Source: Rattus norvegicus (taxonomy: Eukaryota; Chordata; Mammalia; Rodentia; Muridae). Taken from it: a stretch of 64,000 nt of DNA. The first letter of the stretch is position 1. The number at the start of each line of letters is the position of its first letter. The stretch covers positions 38,388,001 through 38,452,000 of the forward strand of contig NC_086028.1 in NCBI RefSeq assembly GCF_036323735.1. Direction: 5' to 3'. Under the pieces are notes generated by a model. That model did no database searches. It worked only from the letters and a program-made list of their open reading frames with translations, and was not told where the DNA came from. Both the position numbers and the translations under genes were made by a program. Shown here piece after piece: positions 52,071-63,265 of this stretch.

Positions 52071-52488
52071 AACATATGTTTCACAACTTGGATACTGGTG
52101 TTATCTATACTTTGGTCTGTCTTGGGCTCCCTATATGGGGAGACCAGATGTGTGTTGCTTCTCCAAACAGGAATTTTTGTGACACAATCATGAATGTGCT
52201 AGTGTACAAGGGTCAAACCATGGCAAGAAAAGATTTGGAGGAGTGGGACTTTGAGATTATAAGGTATTTGCATTTCCATCTTAAATTTTTTCCTTGCATT
52301 TAGTTTATTTTTTTGTCAGGGGGTAGGAGATTGTGCTACAGCATACATGTGGAGATCAGACGACAGGTGGGAGTCACTTCTCTTCTCCTACCACGTAGGT
52401 ATCAGCTATAGTTTATCATCAGGCTTGGTGGCAGGTGCCTTTACTCAGTGAGCTATCTCACCACCTCCCCGACATATTTTAAGTTTTT

Positions 52489-52580
52489 TGGTTTTTTTTT
52501 TTTTTTTCGGAGCTGGGGACCGAACCCAGGGCCTTGCACTTGCTAGGCAAGTGCTCTACCATTGAGCTAAATCCCCAACC
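52489..52580 (-). mobile_element. ID SINE, antisense, with target-site duplication
   Basis: T-run then CGGAGCTGGGGACCGAACCC...GAGCTAAATCCCCAACC. Perfect 16-bp duplications CATATTTTAAGTTTTT at 52473-52488 and 52581-52596. Confidence 0.93.
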
Positions 52581-52621
52581 CATATTTTAAGTTTTTATTT
52601 GAATTTCTGTCTGTCCATCCG

Positions 52622-52657
52622 TGTCTGTCTTTGTCTCTCTGTCTCTCTGTCTCTCTG

Positions 52658-52751
<94 letters not shown>

Positions 52752-52870
52752 CCACAGAGGCCATGAGAAAAAACAAGATGCCCTGGAGCTAGAGTTACAA
52801 GTAGTTGTGAATGTTGGGAAAGAACTCAGATCTTCTGCAAGAGCAGCAAGTACTTCTTAGCACTGAGCCG
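52622..52870 (-). mobile_element. (TCTG)n(TC)n(TG)n compound repeat and B3-like SINE, antisense
   Basis: 52622-52660 TCTG/TCTC, TC to about 52700, TG to 52749. It runs into ATCCACAGAGGCCATGAGAAAAAACAAGATGCCCTGGAGCTAGAG...GCAAGAGCAGCAAG, the reversed B3 body. The repeat replaces the SINE's tail. Confidence 0.7.
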
Positions 52871-53260
52871 GGCCTCAGCCTCTTCCTTTTCACTTTTAGC
52901 CTACAAAGTGGTCCTTAGGGAGGTGGTGCTCTAACTCACAGTGCTGTCTGTGTAGGGGAGAGCCCTGTTTGCTCTTTTTCCTTGACTCCTTACTTTCTGA
53001 ACCCTTCAGCCTGGCCTGTCAGCCCTGCTCCCCTGGCCCCCACAGTCTAGCACCTCTTTGGCAGCCGTCTCTCGGCTCCTCACCCTGGTGGTACAGTTGG
53101 GTGGGGGATGGGAAGAAATCCAGAAGAGGAGTGGAAACCAAATGCTAGGGCTACAGCGATGTCTGGCCCTCAAAGCTCAATGTTTGAGCAGTATGCTCTT
53201 TGGCGGACCATGTTGGACTCTTGGGAAGCCTGTTGGGGGAGTGCCCAAATCACCTGCTGA

Positions 53261-53265
<5 letters not shown>
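52871..53265. other. Unique intergenic sequence
   Basis: Nothing recognised. Confidence 0.35.

Positions 53266-53314
<49 letters not shown>
53266..53314. repeat. (GT)n microsatellite
   Basis: About 24 uninterrupted GT units. Confidence 0.95.
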
Positions 53315-53315
<1 letters not shown>

Positions 53316-54655
53316 GCTGAGTCAGAGACCTTGCGGGCCGTCAGTACAGTGTAGTGGCCAACAGCATGGGATCTGGAGCTATCTAAACTGACATTAAAGT
53401 GTGACTTATTAGCGGTGTAACTTTGGGTTAGTCCTCACTTCCCTCAACCTCGGTTTCTGTATAAAAAGGGGGCTAACAGGGTTACTGAATCAAAGGAGTC
53501 ACATGCAGGAGTCTAGCTGAGTGCCCAGCACAAAGAAAAGTGAGCCAACCCAATGGTCACCACTGTGGAGTCATGGTGGAAGCCCAGGGAGGCGGTAGAG
53601 GGCCTATCTTAAGCTGATCCCTGACCACAGCACAGATGGTATTGGTCAGGCTCTGTGTGAGGATTCAGGTGGTTTGGACTCTTGAGACTCACACAGCCAG
53701 GTGGAGCTCTGCCCCGCCTCCACTTGTCCACCTTTGTTCAGAACCTTGTCCCTTTCCGTGGTGCTCTGAAGGGCAATGACTTCAGCAGAGGAACCGCTCT
53801 GCATGTGGAAACATCAGCCCGCCTCTAATGGCAGCAGCGGCAGCCAATGGGCAGTGAAGACTGTTGCTAGGGGTCACTGTGAACCTTATTTGGTGACAGG
53901 GCACTGACCCTGCATTCACCTCTGAGAACCCTGAGAAACACCAACCACAGCAGAGCAATATGAACGTCTCAAAAACCACAGCTGCATTTCCTCCAAGAGA
54001 GGACTCGACTCTCCCCCTTCCTGTCTCTCCCTGGATCATCGAGACCGTGGCACACAGGCTCAAGCCGGAAGAGCCTGCTGCAGACTCTCGTCAGGCAGGC
54101 TTAATGACAAGAAGGCAGAGGCTGGTACTGGGCAGCTAACAAGTCCAGACTGCTCGAGGGCCCAGCTTCTATCCTCACCCACGGCAGCTGCGCCTTCTGC
54201 GCCCCACTCCCCCACTGCCCCCACAAACACACCCAAAACGCCCGCTCCTTGCCTCACTTCCTGCAGCCCTGGGAGGGAAGCCGGCTTGTGCGAGAAGGAT
54301 GGGGAGGAGGCAGGCAGGGAGGGAGGAAGTGGGCCTGCCCCCCTGGGCTCTCACCATCTGTACTGGCTCCATCACTTCAGCGCAGGCCAGGCAGCCCACA
54401 GTTCAAACGGTTGGCAGTTTCAATTTGTCACCTTCCTCTGTTACAACTTGTAACTTAACTGCTACAAGCTATTGAAGCTATTGCCCTACCCCACAAACGT
54501 TGGAAGGAAGATGGGGCAGCAGGTCCCTCCCATTTGCCCTGCTCTGTGTTTGGGAGCTGTGCTTGTATTCATAGTAATTAATGACTGCTCACAGCTAAGG
54601 TAACAACAGGGCACACACACACAATTTAATAAGAAATTATTATTTAAAAAAAAAT
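53315..54655. other. Unique, GC-richer intergenic sequence
   Basis: 1.3 kb without recognised SINEs. Minus-strand ORFs of 65-93 codons (53782-54399) have no recognisable features. Confidence 0.4.
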
Positions 54656-54659
54656 CACT

Positions 54660-54842
54660 CCTGGGCTGGGAAGATGGCTCAGCAGTTAAGAGCACTGACT
54701 GTTCTTCCAGAGGACCTGAGTTCAATTCCCAGAAACCACATGGTGGCTCACAACCATCTGTAATGGGATCCGACCCTCTGGCATGTCTGGAGGTTAAGAG
54801 ACAGTGTACTCACATATATAAAATAATTAATAATTTTTTTTT
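54660..54842 (+). mobile_element. B2 SINE
   Basis: CTGGGCTGGGAAGATGGCTCAGCAGTTAAGAGCACTGACTGTTCTTCCAGAGGACC...GGTGGCTCACAACCATCTGTAATGGGATCC...CATATATAAAATAATTAATAATT. Confidence 0.87.
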
Positions 54843-55774
54843 AAATCACTCCCGTTCCCAACCTTCAGCTCCAACTCAACACGATGACAATGGCTTTTCG
54901 TCTGGTCCTTCTGGAGCCAAGTGCCCTTGTGTATATGGAATCAGCTGTATATGTGACATCCAGCTGTATAGATAAGGGGGCAAAGACAGCGCTATGTTGC
55001 ATGTGCCACAGGAGAGTTACCCCTGTGGCCATCTCCCACCCCAAACCTAGAATCCTGTGGATCCTGGAGGCAGTCCAAGTATTCCATGACCTGGGGCCAG
55101 GAACTGAAAACAGCAGACTTGGGCTGTCTGTTACCTCCACAGCATCATGGGAAGGTACTTGGAGGGCCTGGGAAGGGTTGTGGACACTGGAGCCCCTGAG
55201 GCAGTCTTGAGGGAGCATCATAAGGTCTCCAAACACAGTGTGCAAGAAGTACTTGAGGTGCGGCATCGGAGGTATAACATAAGCCACACAGACAAGGTAT
55301 AAGCCTCACAGAAGTGTAGTTCAATGAAAGGCAGACACTTGGTATGTTAGCATGTGGATAGCGACCAAATACAGGGTAAAGAGAGGGTGCAGTTTCAAGG
55401 AGTTTAACCAAAGGGATGTGTAGGGCTGGTCTGTGTATGGGGGTGGGGGGTGTTGGGCAGCTCTTCCCTGAGGAGGAGATATTTCAGCTGAGGTGAGGGG
55501 CAGGGAGGAGTCAGCAGGTCAATTTATAGCTCTTTTTCAATGAATTCTCTCCTGTATCCTAGTCTCGTCTGGAAATCTGCTAACTGTATGAAGGCTGACC
55601 TGTTGGATTATCCAGACTGCCTTTGTGTGTGTACACTGGAACCCATGTGTATCTGTAGGGGTGGGGTCAGAGAAGAGAGCCCAGGATTTCTGATCTTTGA
55701 CCCTTAGTTAAATTGTGTGACCGAGTGCCTCCTTCCTCATGGGGAAGTCCAGGCAGACTGTGGGAGTGGAGGCA
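54843..55774. other. Unique intergenic sequence
   Basis: The opposed ORFs of 108 and 140 codons at 54865-55287 have no recognisable protein pattern. Confidence 0.35.
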
Positions 55775-55801
55775 GCGCGCGCGCGCGCACACACACACAC
55801 A
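55775..55801. repeat. (GC)n(AC)n run
   Basis: GCGCGCGCGCGCGC followed by ACACACACACACA: short, but again alternating purine-pyrimidine. Confidence 0.9.
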
Positions 55802-57780
55802 AGCAGTGCTGGAAAATGCACATGAAGCCACATTATGGACTGACCCCTCCCACCCTCACTGAGCATGCCTCTTTCTCCCTTGGGGACTTGCCTTGTGGAA
55901 AAGAGAGCCTGAAGCGCTGGACCCTGGAGGATGTGAGGCTGTGATTTCCAGTTTCATTTTCCAGTTTCAATTTAGATACTGTTCTGCCAGCTTTCCACTT
56001 GCCCTGCTCCCCAGGGCTCTCGAGAAGCTGCCAAGAGGAAGCTGTCCAGCCAGCACCCTGCTCCTGGGGGGTTCCCTGAGGGCAGGCAGGGGCAGGACTC
56101 TGTAGGGATACTCAGAAGAAGCAGATGCAGGCTCCCTGGTTTCCGAGTCTGAGGGGGGAGGTGTCATTCAGTGATTCTTACTTGACCTATGGCAAGTCAG
56201 AGGCCATCAAGAGCCGGAGCACATCATTATGGCCTGAACTAGCTCCAAGGATCTTTGCAGTCCAAATATTTATGCAAGGGGGTCTCCCTGTTCAGCACCC
56301 CATCCTTCCCTGCCTGACCGTTGATCCTTGGCTAAACTGTGTGAGATGAAAACAACTCCTTCCTCACGGGGGTGGGGGGTGGGGGGTGGGGGTAGGGGGG
56401 TGGGGGTCCAGGCAGACCTTTACAAAATGGCCGATACAAAGCTCAGCCATTTTCAGTATTTCTAGGAAGCGTCTTTCCCCTGCCTCAGTTTCCTTTTCAT
56501 CAATGCAATGGGGGAACATTAGTAACAAAACCCAAGAGCGGACGATCCTGATAAGGCTGCCAATCCCCTTTCCTCTGTCCCTTGTCGTTTCCTTGAAAAT
56601 CTTAGGGTAACTCTCAACTGGCTGGAGGATACCTCTCATCCTTTCCCTCTCTGTTTGAGAACATGTGGGGCAGGTCTCCCATGCACCCTTGTCCTAGTTT
56701 GATCCTGGAGATAGCAGGTGGACCAGGCCCCCAGCCTGCCTGGCAGATGTAAGCGTCCCTAATCTCCAGGGCAAATTTGTTCTTTAGTGCTTCTAGTATC
56801 AGCCTCTGATCAATCATTAATCAAAGTTGCAATAAAACGATAATCTTCCCTGGGCTGGGCTGTAATGCCCCAGGCTACAAGACTGAATAAATCCTTCTTT
56901 GGAAGCCTCACAGTCAAAAGAAGAAGGGCCACACGCTCCAGCGGCTACATGAGAAGGCTACGGCTAAGGCTGTTCGTCTGTCTTGGGTGCTCACACACTT
57001 CAGCGCTCTGAGTGGCCGTGACAGTTTGTCTCATCTTTCTCTCCCAATTTAAGTTGGAGATGTTGTGAATCCCAGACCAGATATTCGAGCAGAGAAAGGG
57101 GCCTAGACTTAGGTCCAAACGTGAGCTTGTAGTACTACCCCCATGGTATGTGGCAACTGCTATCTTACTGGGTCAGATCTGTGTTAGTGGAAACATAACA
57201 GTCTCTAGCGTCTACAGAGTTGTGGGGGAACACTGCGGCCCACTCACTGCAGTGTAGAAGACAGGCCTCAGGATAAGAGGTACAGAGGAAGTAGCTGCCA
57301 CAGGGGTCAGAGACTCTGCAGCCTATTTCGGAGCCCTAGGCTAGCCTGGGCCTTGAGAATGGAGGTCCTGTTTCCTGACAGGCTGGGGAAGCAGGATTTA
57401 ACCTGGGACAGCGTGAGGCTCCACATCATGCCCTAGAAGTTAGTGCTCCCAGGCAGGGGTTGGAGGGACCCGACCAGCAGACACTGGAGCTCCAGAGAGC
57501 TGTCATTCAGCATCTGTGAGGGCATGAAAGGCCCTCCTCTCTCTAATCCTATCCATGTCTTATTGGCCCATTCTGCAGCACTGTTTTAGACACAGCAAAG
57601 AAATGGGCATTTTCAGGGCACGACCCAGGATATGACTAGAGCAAAATCAGCCAGGATTGGCTGACATCCAGAATAACAGATGCAGTTCTGGGAGGTTCCA
57701 AGGGAGGAGGAAGCACCGTGGGACAGCTGGGAGGCAGGGTGAGGAGATTCTTCCTATAGGTTCAATAAGGCTCCTGAACG
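55802..57780. other. Unique intergenic segment with a G-run array
   Basis: About 2 kb without recognised SINEs and no recognisable gene. A G-rich array lies at 56368-56407. Confidence 0.4.
56368..56407 (+). repeat. (GGGGGT)n G-quadruplex-prone tract
   Basis: Six G-runs of five or six separated by T or TA (for example GGGGGTGGGGGGTGGGGGGT). Confidence 0.85.
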
Positions 57781-57905
57781 AACCAACCAACCAGGTCAGT
57801 CAGTCAGTGTCTCTGTCTCTCTCTGTCTCTCTCTCTCTCTTAACCAACCAAACCAGTCAGTCAGTCAGTCTGTCTGTCAGTCATTCTGTCAGTCTGTCTC
57901 TGAAA
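57781..57905. repeat. Duplicated (AACC)n(CAGT)n(TCTC)n block
   Basis: The order AACCAACCA, CAGTCAGTCAGT, TCTCTGTCTCTC occurs twice in tandem (57781-57840, and 57841-57905 with CTGTCTGT replacing part). Confidence 0.7.
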
Positions 57906-58216
57906 TAGAAAGATCCTGAAAAATTAACTGTGGCTCTATTTAGTGCTTGAGAATGATTTTAAGTCCCGTCCCATGCTGCCCCACCCCTGCCCCCACCCCC
58001 ACCCCAGCCACCGTGTTTACTAATAGTTTCTAAAATCTCTGTAACATATCCACATTCATCTCTGTAGTATAGTATGTATCATTACTTGCTGTGACAAAAT
58101 GTCAGACAAAAGAAACAAAGGGAAAAAAGCTAATTTTGGCTCACAGTTGGAGGGCACAGCCCATCGTGTTGTAGAAGTCATAGGAATAAGCAGCTGCTCA
58201 CTTTGCATCCACAGCC

Positions 58217-58283
58217 GGGAAGGGGAGGGGAGGGGAGGGGAAGGTGGAGGGGAGGGAAAAGGAGAGGGAGAGGGAGAGGGGGT
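58217..58283 (+). repeat. (GGGGA)n/(GGGAGA)n purine tract
   Basis: GGGAAGGGGAGGGGAGGGGA and GGAGAGGGAGAGGGAGAGGG. Almost pure purine for 65 bp; G-quadruplex or triplex capable. Confidence 0.9.
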
Positions 58284-58377
58284 GCAGCCTGGTGTTCACT
58301 TCACTCTCTTATTGTTCAGTCAAGCATCATCACCAGGGAATTAAGCTACTCATGTTTAGGGTGGGTCTTCCTACCTT

Positions 58378-58475
58378 TTTTTTTTTTTTTTTTTGGTTCT
58401 TTTTTTCGGAGCTGGGGCCAGGGCCTTGCGCTTCCTAGGTAAGTGCTCTACCACTGAGCTAAATCCCCAGCCCCA
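58378..58475 (-). mobile_element. ID SINE lacking its B box, antisense
   Basis: T-run, TTCTTTTTTTCGGAGCTGGGG then CCAGGGCCTTGCGC: the GGACCGAACC-type bases of the reversed B box are deleted (about 12 bp). The rest is intact. Perfect 14-bp duplications GGTCTTCCTACCTT at 58364-58377 and 58476-58489. Confidence 0.92.
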
Positions 58476-58687
58476 GGTCTTCCTACCTTAACGAAGACAA
58501 GCCCAGAGGGTGGTTTTCCTCATTATTCTAAATCCTGTCAAGTTGACAACCAAAGTAACCATCACAATAGTTGTGAGAATAGTCTAACTAGCTCAGGCTA
58601 GTCTTAAACTCCTAGATTGCTCAGGATTCTCCTTCTGCCCCTTAGGGGCCGGTATCATAGGCATGGGCCTCCATGCTTGGTCATTCT

Positions 58688-58882
58688 GTTAGCATGTTGT
58701 TTAAGCTCCGCCCCACAGTTACCTGGCTACTGTCAGGTAAGCCTGACTCACTATAAAAGGGGCTGCTTGTCCCCCTCCTCTCTCTTGCTCTTGCCTTCCT
58801 GCTCCCACTCTCTCCCCAATCTCTTCCTCCCTCTCTCTCCAAGTGCTCATGGCCTGCCTCTACTTCTCTTCTCTTCTCCCCC

Positions 58883-58918
<36 letters not shown>

Positions 58919-59072
58919 GCCTTTCCCTGTTTCTATTACCCTCTCAACTCCCCCTCTCCATGCCCTGAATAAACTCTATTCTATACTATACCATCGTGTG
59001 GCTGGTCCCTCAGGGGGAAGGGATGTCTCAGCATGGGCCCACTGAGGCACCCTCTTCCCCACACCTCACCAC
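58688..59072 (+). mobile_element. Solitary LTR of endogenous-retrovirus type
   Basis: Begins TGTTAGCATG; has TATAAAA at 58752-58758 and AATAAA at 58968-58973, 216 bp apart, followed by CTATTCTATACTATACCA and a GC-richer U5-like part ending CCTCACCACA. Those are the parts of an LTR in order. No internal retroviral region adjoins it. Flanking duplications could not be fixed, and the family is not named. The R region contains a (CTGT)n(CT)n run at 58885-58920. Confidence 0.55.
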
Positions 59073-59559
59073 ACATCCATAAAACATATTGCCCACTCTC
59101 TTTATCTTTTTATAAACACATCACTAACCATTTGAAGTGTATGGTTCTGAGGCCTTATGTAACCATCTTCAGGTCCATCCCAACTGGAATCCCTATACCT
59201 GTAAAACACTGCATGATACAAAATGTGTCCTTCAGAGGCTGGCTTGTTTTACTAAGGTGTTTTACAATATTCCCATTCAGACTTTCAACCAGAGCCCTAA
59301 GGGACTTCAGAGAGGGAAGGGCTTTCCTTCCTATCACCTACAGACCAGATCCAGCAAAGGACACATCAGCCTTTTCACTGACTTTTCACCAACTGAAAAA
59401 AGATTAAGTTCATACAGGAAGAGATTGAAAATCAAATGCTACGCTTAGAGCCCAGCAGGACTTAGTCACAGCCCACATCTGTTTCCAGGGCTCCTGAAAA
59501 CAATCTGAGGTACCCTACTAAACTGCTTGTAATCACTGCTTCCGTTGCCCCTGCAAACT
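59073..59559. other. Unique intergenic sequence
   Basis: Nothing recognised; AT-richer near 59100. Confidence 0.35.
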
Positions 59560-59690
59560 TCTGAGGCTGGGGTGTGGCTCTGTGGTAGAATGCAGTCTTT
59601 CTGATACCTTGGGCTAGATCCTCTGCACCAAACACTAAAACTACAGAGAACAGTGGGTGTTGGGTGCAAAAAGTCCCTGCCTCTGTTCTA
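59560..59690 (+). mobile_element. ID_B1/B4-like SINE
   Basis: TGAGGCTGGGGTGTGGCTCTGTGGTAGAATGC...GGGCTAGATCCTCTGCACC..AAACACTAAAAC. Confidence 0.5.
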
Positions 59691-60305
59691 TTAGAGGACC
59701 CACTCCTCAGGCTAGTCCTTTGTGTTTATGAGTGCAGTTGACTTTGTAAGCCTTTTGTCTTGTTAACTCCTGGCTTGTTTCGGGAGAGTCAAGTACTGAG
59801 CCTTCAAAAGATCCGTTCTCTCTTCCTCTTCCTTGTAGCAGCAGGTGTCAGGAGTTATTTGGTCCATCCACTTCTGTCAATGGGCGATGCAATGCCCTTT
59901 GGCGGTTGCAAGCCCTGGTGAATAGACATTGTATTGGGACCTTCAAGGTCCTCCAAAGGCCCTAGTTCTGAAAGCCTGGCCTAAGGCACCAGTGAGGTGG
60001 GGACTAGTAGAAGAAAGGTCACTAAGGTGCCAGGAAGGAGGCTTTGGGACTTCAGCCACAGCTTCCTCTTCCATGCGCCTTCTGGTCTACTTCAGCAGAG
60101 GCCGGAAGACAATGGTGCTGGAGGAGCATGTTTTGAAGCCTTTAAAACCATGAGCCAAATGGCTTCCCTTGGACTGCTTACCTCAGTGATGGAAATTTGA
60201 CCAAAGACAAAAACCTCTTCATTCCTGCTTTCATTTCTTTTGACGATGCTGACAGAAGCAAGAGAGCTGGACGCTACGGTAGGCTGTCGTTTTTTTATTA
60301 GAGTA
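59691..60305. other. Unique intergenic sequence
   Basis: Nothing recognised. Confidence 0.35.
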
Positions 60306-60309
60306 TAGG

Positions 60310-60692
60310 GTATCAGATGCTGTGCCAGTTTGAATGAGATGAGCCCTAGGGGCTCATATATTTGAATGTTTGGTTCCAAGCTGGTGGAGAAGGACCAGGA
60401 GGTGTGTGGCCTTCTCACTGGGATGAGGCTTAGGTTTCAAAAGGGCCCAGTCTCTGTCTGTCTGTCTCTGTGTGTCCCTTGTCTCACCCTCCCTCCAGCT
60501 TGTGGATAAGACATAACCTGTCAGCTACTGCCCCAGTGCCACACCTGTATGCTTGCCAGCCTGTTCCTTATCATGGTGTCCATGGACTGACCCGCTGAAA
60601 CTGCGGGTAAGCTCTCAATCACATGATTTCTTTTAGAAGCACCTTGGTCATGGTGTCCCTTTACAGCAACAGAGCAGCAACAAAGACAGACA
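60310..60692 (+). mobile_element. Common rodent interspersed repeat, family not assigned
   Basis: GCCAGTTTGAATGAGATGAGCCC..GGGGCTCATATATTTGAATG...GAGGTGTGTGGCC...GGTTTCAAAAGGGCCC...ACCTTGGTCATGGTGTCCC...GCAACAAAGACAG is the known order of an abundant rodent repeat of about 0.35 kb. Not coding. Confidence 0.6.
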
Positions 60693-62490
60693 CCAGCAAA
60701 GGGTTTTAGATTCTCCACTCTCATGAACTCCCACCCCCACTCCCTGGCAGCCTCCCGGCTCAGAGTCTCTTTCATGTTCCATGTATCTTCTCGCCACATC
60801 CCATCCTTCCTCGTCAGCTACTGTTGCCCTCTCTTGGCCTCTCTAAGTCCTTCCACTGGTTTTCCACACTGGCCATACTCTCCATTCCCATTAGCCGTAC
60901 AGACTCCCAATTACCCACACTTGCCTGTTTTGTTTGTTTACTTGTGAAAACAACCGGTCTGAAACTTGTGAAGTAGCCTCTCATCGTGGGCTCGATTCGC
61001 ACGTCTCAAGTCAAATTACTTTTTGACTGGATGTCCCATCTAAATTACCTTGGCACTAATCCTAAACTATCAGAACTAAACCTTTTCCCTTCCTAATGAC
61101 CAACACCATCTATGTGATGGGGAGGGTAGAGCACCATGCAGACCGTGGAGACAGTGCACCATGGTCCACAGGTCAAGAGCCAATGAATGGGTAGGAGCCT
61201 CTGTAGGCCTGGTCTGAGAGGATAGAAGGGTGTGATTGCTATGGGTATATGGACTCCTGAAGTGAAGTTTGCTCAGTGGACCGGTGCTCTCTTATGAAGT
61301 TCAGGTGGTGAGTATGGAGAGAAGAAGACGCTGATGGCTGCTGAGACCGTAAAGCAGCTATAAGCTTCCTACATGAGTGGAGGAGGGTTCCAGCCTCTAA
61401 CATGTCAATGGCATGAAGCTAGCAGGGCTTCAAGGAAGAGAAGGCAGCCCTTGTCCGTCTCCAAGAGTACACGGAACAGACACTGAGTTCTAGGCACAGT
61501 GGTGAACTCCAAAGTGGTGTGTGGAGCCTACTGCCCCAAGGGGCCTTTGTGCACAACTCATCCAGGCACCAGCATTCCAGCCTTAGTTCTGGGGACTGAG
61601 AATTCCTGACTCAGTAGAAGGGCTCCTCACTAACCAGGACGGCATAATGCTACCACAGAATCCACACATGGCAGTCAGCTTGTCTGACTAGCTCTTGTCT
61701 ATGTATGGACCAGGTTTTCTCATGTTGGAAGATGCTCTCTCCAAGTTATCAGGAGGAGTAGGAAGGGAGTGCCCTGCAGTCTCTAGGATGAAGTTACAGC
61801 CCACAGGCCATGGGAGGTGAGCATAGATGACAGTGATGACCCAATCAAGGTAGCATGACATCAGAAGCCACAATGTATGCCCTCACTTTAAGGGCTGCAG
61901 AAGTCAGAGGACTGTGGGTTAAGGAAAGGTTGAGAAAACCCTAGAACCAGAGAATGGAAGAGGATATTCCAGATGAGGGAAGCAACTGGTACTCATGTGG
62001 GAGAGGCCCACCAGCTGCTCTGGCACCCAGCACAAACGCCACAGACAGCAAGCCTTCCTCAGTCTCTGGAACACATGCTCTACTGTCCCAGCCTAACCAT
62101 AACCTCAGACAAGAGCTGGGACCCATTCATGCTAGCACAGAAACTGGGAAGTACCTGGCATGGAGCCCTTTACTTCCTCTACATGATTGCCTGAGGCTCC
62201 ATAAGGACCAGTGTGGGGCCATTTTTGTGGTCAGGAAATGTCTGTGGTAGCTGTGGCTGCTTCAAGCCCCACCACCCCAGACCCTTCTGAACTGGAGGTC
62301 ACATTCCTGAAGATCCTCAACTGTCAGCTTCAAGCTCTTGGTGCTCTTTTGAGGGTGCAGCTAGTGATCTCAACTCCAGGAGGTCTTCTGCAATTCAGGA
62401 GGAAATCCACGTGGGGGAAGGGGGACAAGCACTTCTGGTTTACCTTGGTTGCACACTAACGTTATCCAAGGGCTTTTAGATATATGCTGG
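60693..62490. other. Unique intergenic segment
   Basis: About 1.8 kb without clear repeats. Overlapping 98- and 73-codon ORFs at 61954-62250 have no family likeness. Confidence 0.4.
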
Positions 62491-62494
62491 GATC

Positions 62495-62712
62495 AGGGCT
62501 GGGGATGTAGCTCAGCTGGTGAATGATGGATTGCTGGGTTAGCACAAAGCCTTGCCTTTGACTCAGCACTGCAGAAAACTGGGTGTGGTGGCTCACACCT
62601 GTGATACCAGCACTTAAAAAGTGACTTCAGTTTTAAGTCAATCTTGGCTATGCGGTGTGTTTGAAGGCCAGCCTGGGCTATATTTAAGACCATGTCTAAA
62701 AACAAACAAAAC
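62495..62712 (+). mobile_element. ID_B1-type SINE
   Basis: AGGGCTGGGGATGTAGCTCAGCTGGTGAATGATGG head, then GGGTGTGGTGGCTCACACCTGTGATACCAGCAC...CCAGCCTGGGCTATATTTAAGACCATGTC and an AAACAAACAAAAC tail. Confidence 0.65.
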
Positions 62713-62714
62713 AG

Positions 62715-62935
62715 AGAGATGGGCTCATACCCAGATAATTCCAGAGTCCTAACTGGCTAATAAACATATGAGAATGTATTCATTCGACTACATTAGTCAC
62801 CAGGCCTATGCAAATTAAAACCACATTGTGATTACCATACCAGACCAGGAAACTCGAAAAAGAAAATCAGAAAACACCAACTGTTGGCAAAGATGTGAGG
62901 AAGTCTCCTCGTGCACAGCTCGGGGGAGTGTATTT
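62715..62935 (+). mobile_element. L1 ORF2 3' fragment, decayed
   Basis: TAATAAACATATGAGAATG...GTCACCAGGCCTATGCAAATTAAAACCACATTGTGATTACCATACC follows the L1 ORF2 end (AAATGCAAATCAAAACCACAATGAGAT). Broken frames. Confidence 0.6.
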
Positions 62936-63086
62936 CCACCTTCAAGCGTACGCCTGACAGAAACATACACGATCCCAAAGACCACACCAGAATGTCCACC
63001 CATTGACACCTCCCAGCTGCAGAAGGATCAGTAAACTGCAGGAATCCACTCAGGGCAGCTCGGTGTGGTTTAAGCGCCTACTCAGC

Positions 63087-63107
63087 GGGGGGGGGGGGGT
63101 GGGGGGA
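63087..63107 (+). repeat. G-run
   Basis: Thirteen or so G, then T, then six G. Confidence 0.9.
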
Positions 63108-63265
63108 GCATGGTGATGCAAGCCTTTGAATCCCAGCACTCTGGAGGCAGAGGCAGAGAGGTCTCTGTGAGTTCATATCCGGTCTGGTCTACATAGTGAG
63201 TTCCAGGCCAGACAGCTCCACAGTTAAGACTCTGTCCAAAAATCTTTTTAAAAAAAATCTTGTAA
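63108..63265 (+). mobile_element. B1 SINE
   Basis: GCATGGTGATGCAAGCCTTTGAATCCCAGCACTCTGGAGGCAGAGGCAGAG...GGTCTACATAGTGAGTTCCAGGCC...AAGACTCTGTCCAAAAATC. Confidence 0.78.

Noticed and set aside
58617..59045. 142-codon + strand ORF
   Set aside because: Lies over the CT-rich R region of the solitary LTR; Leu/Ser/Pro low complexity.
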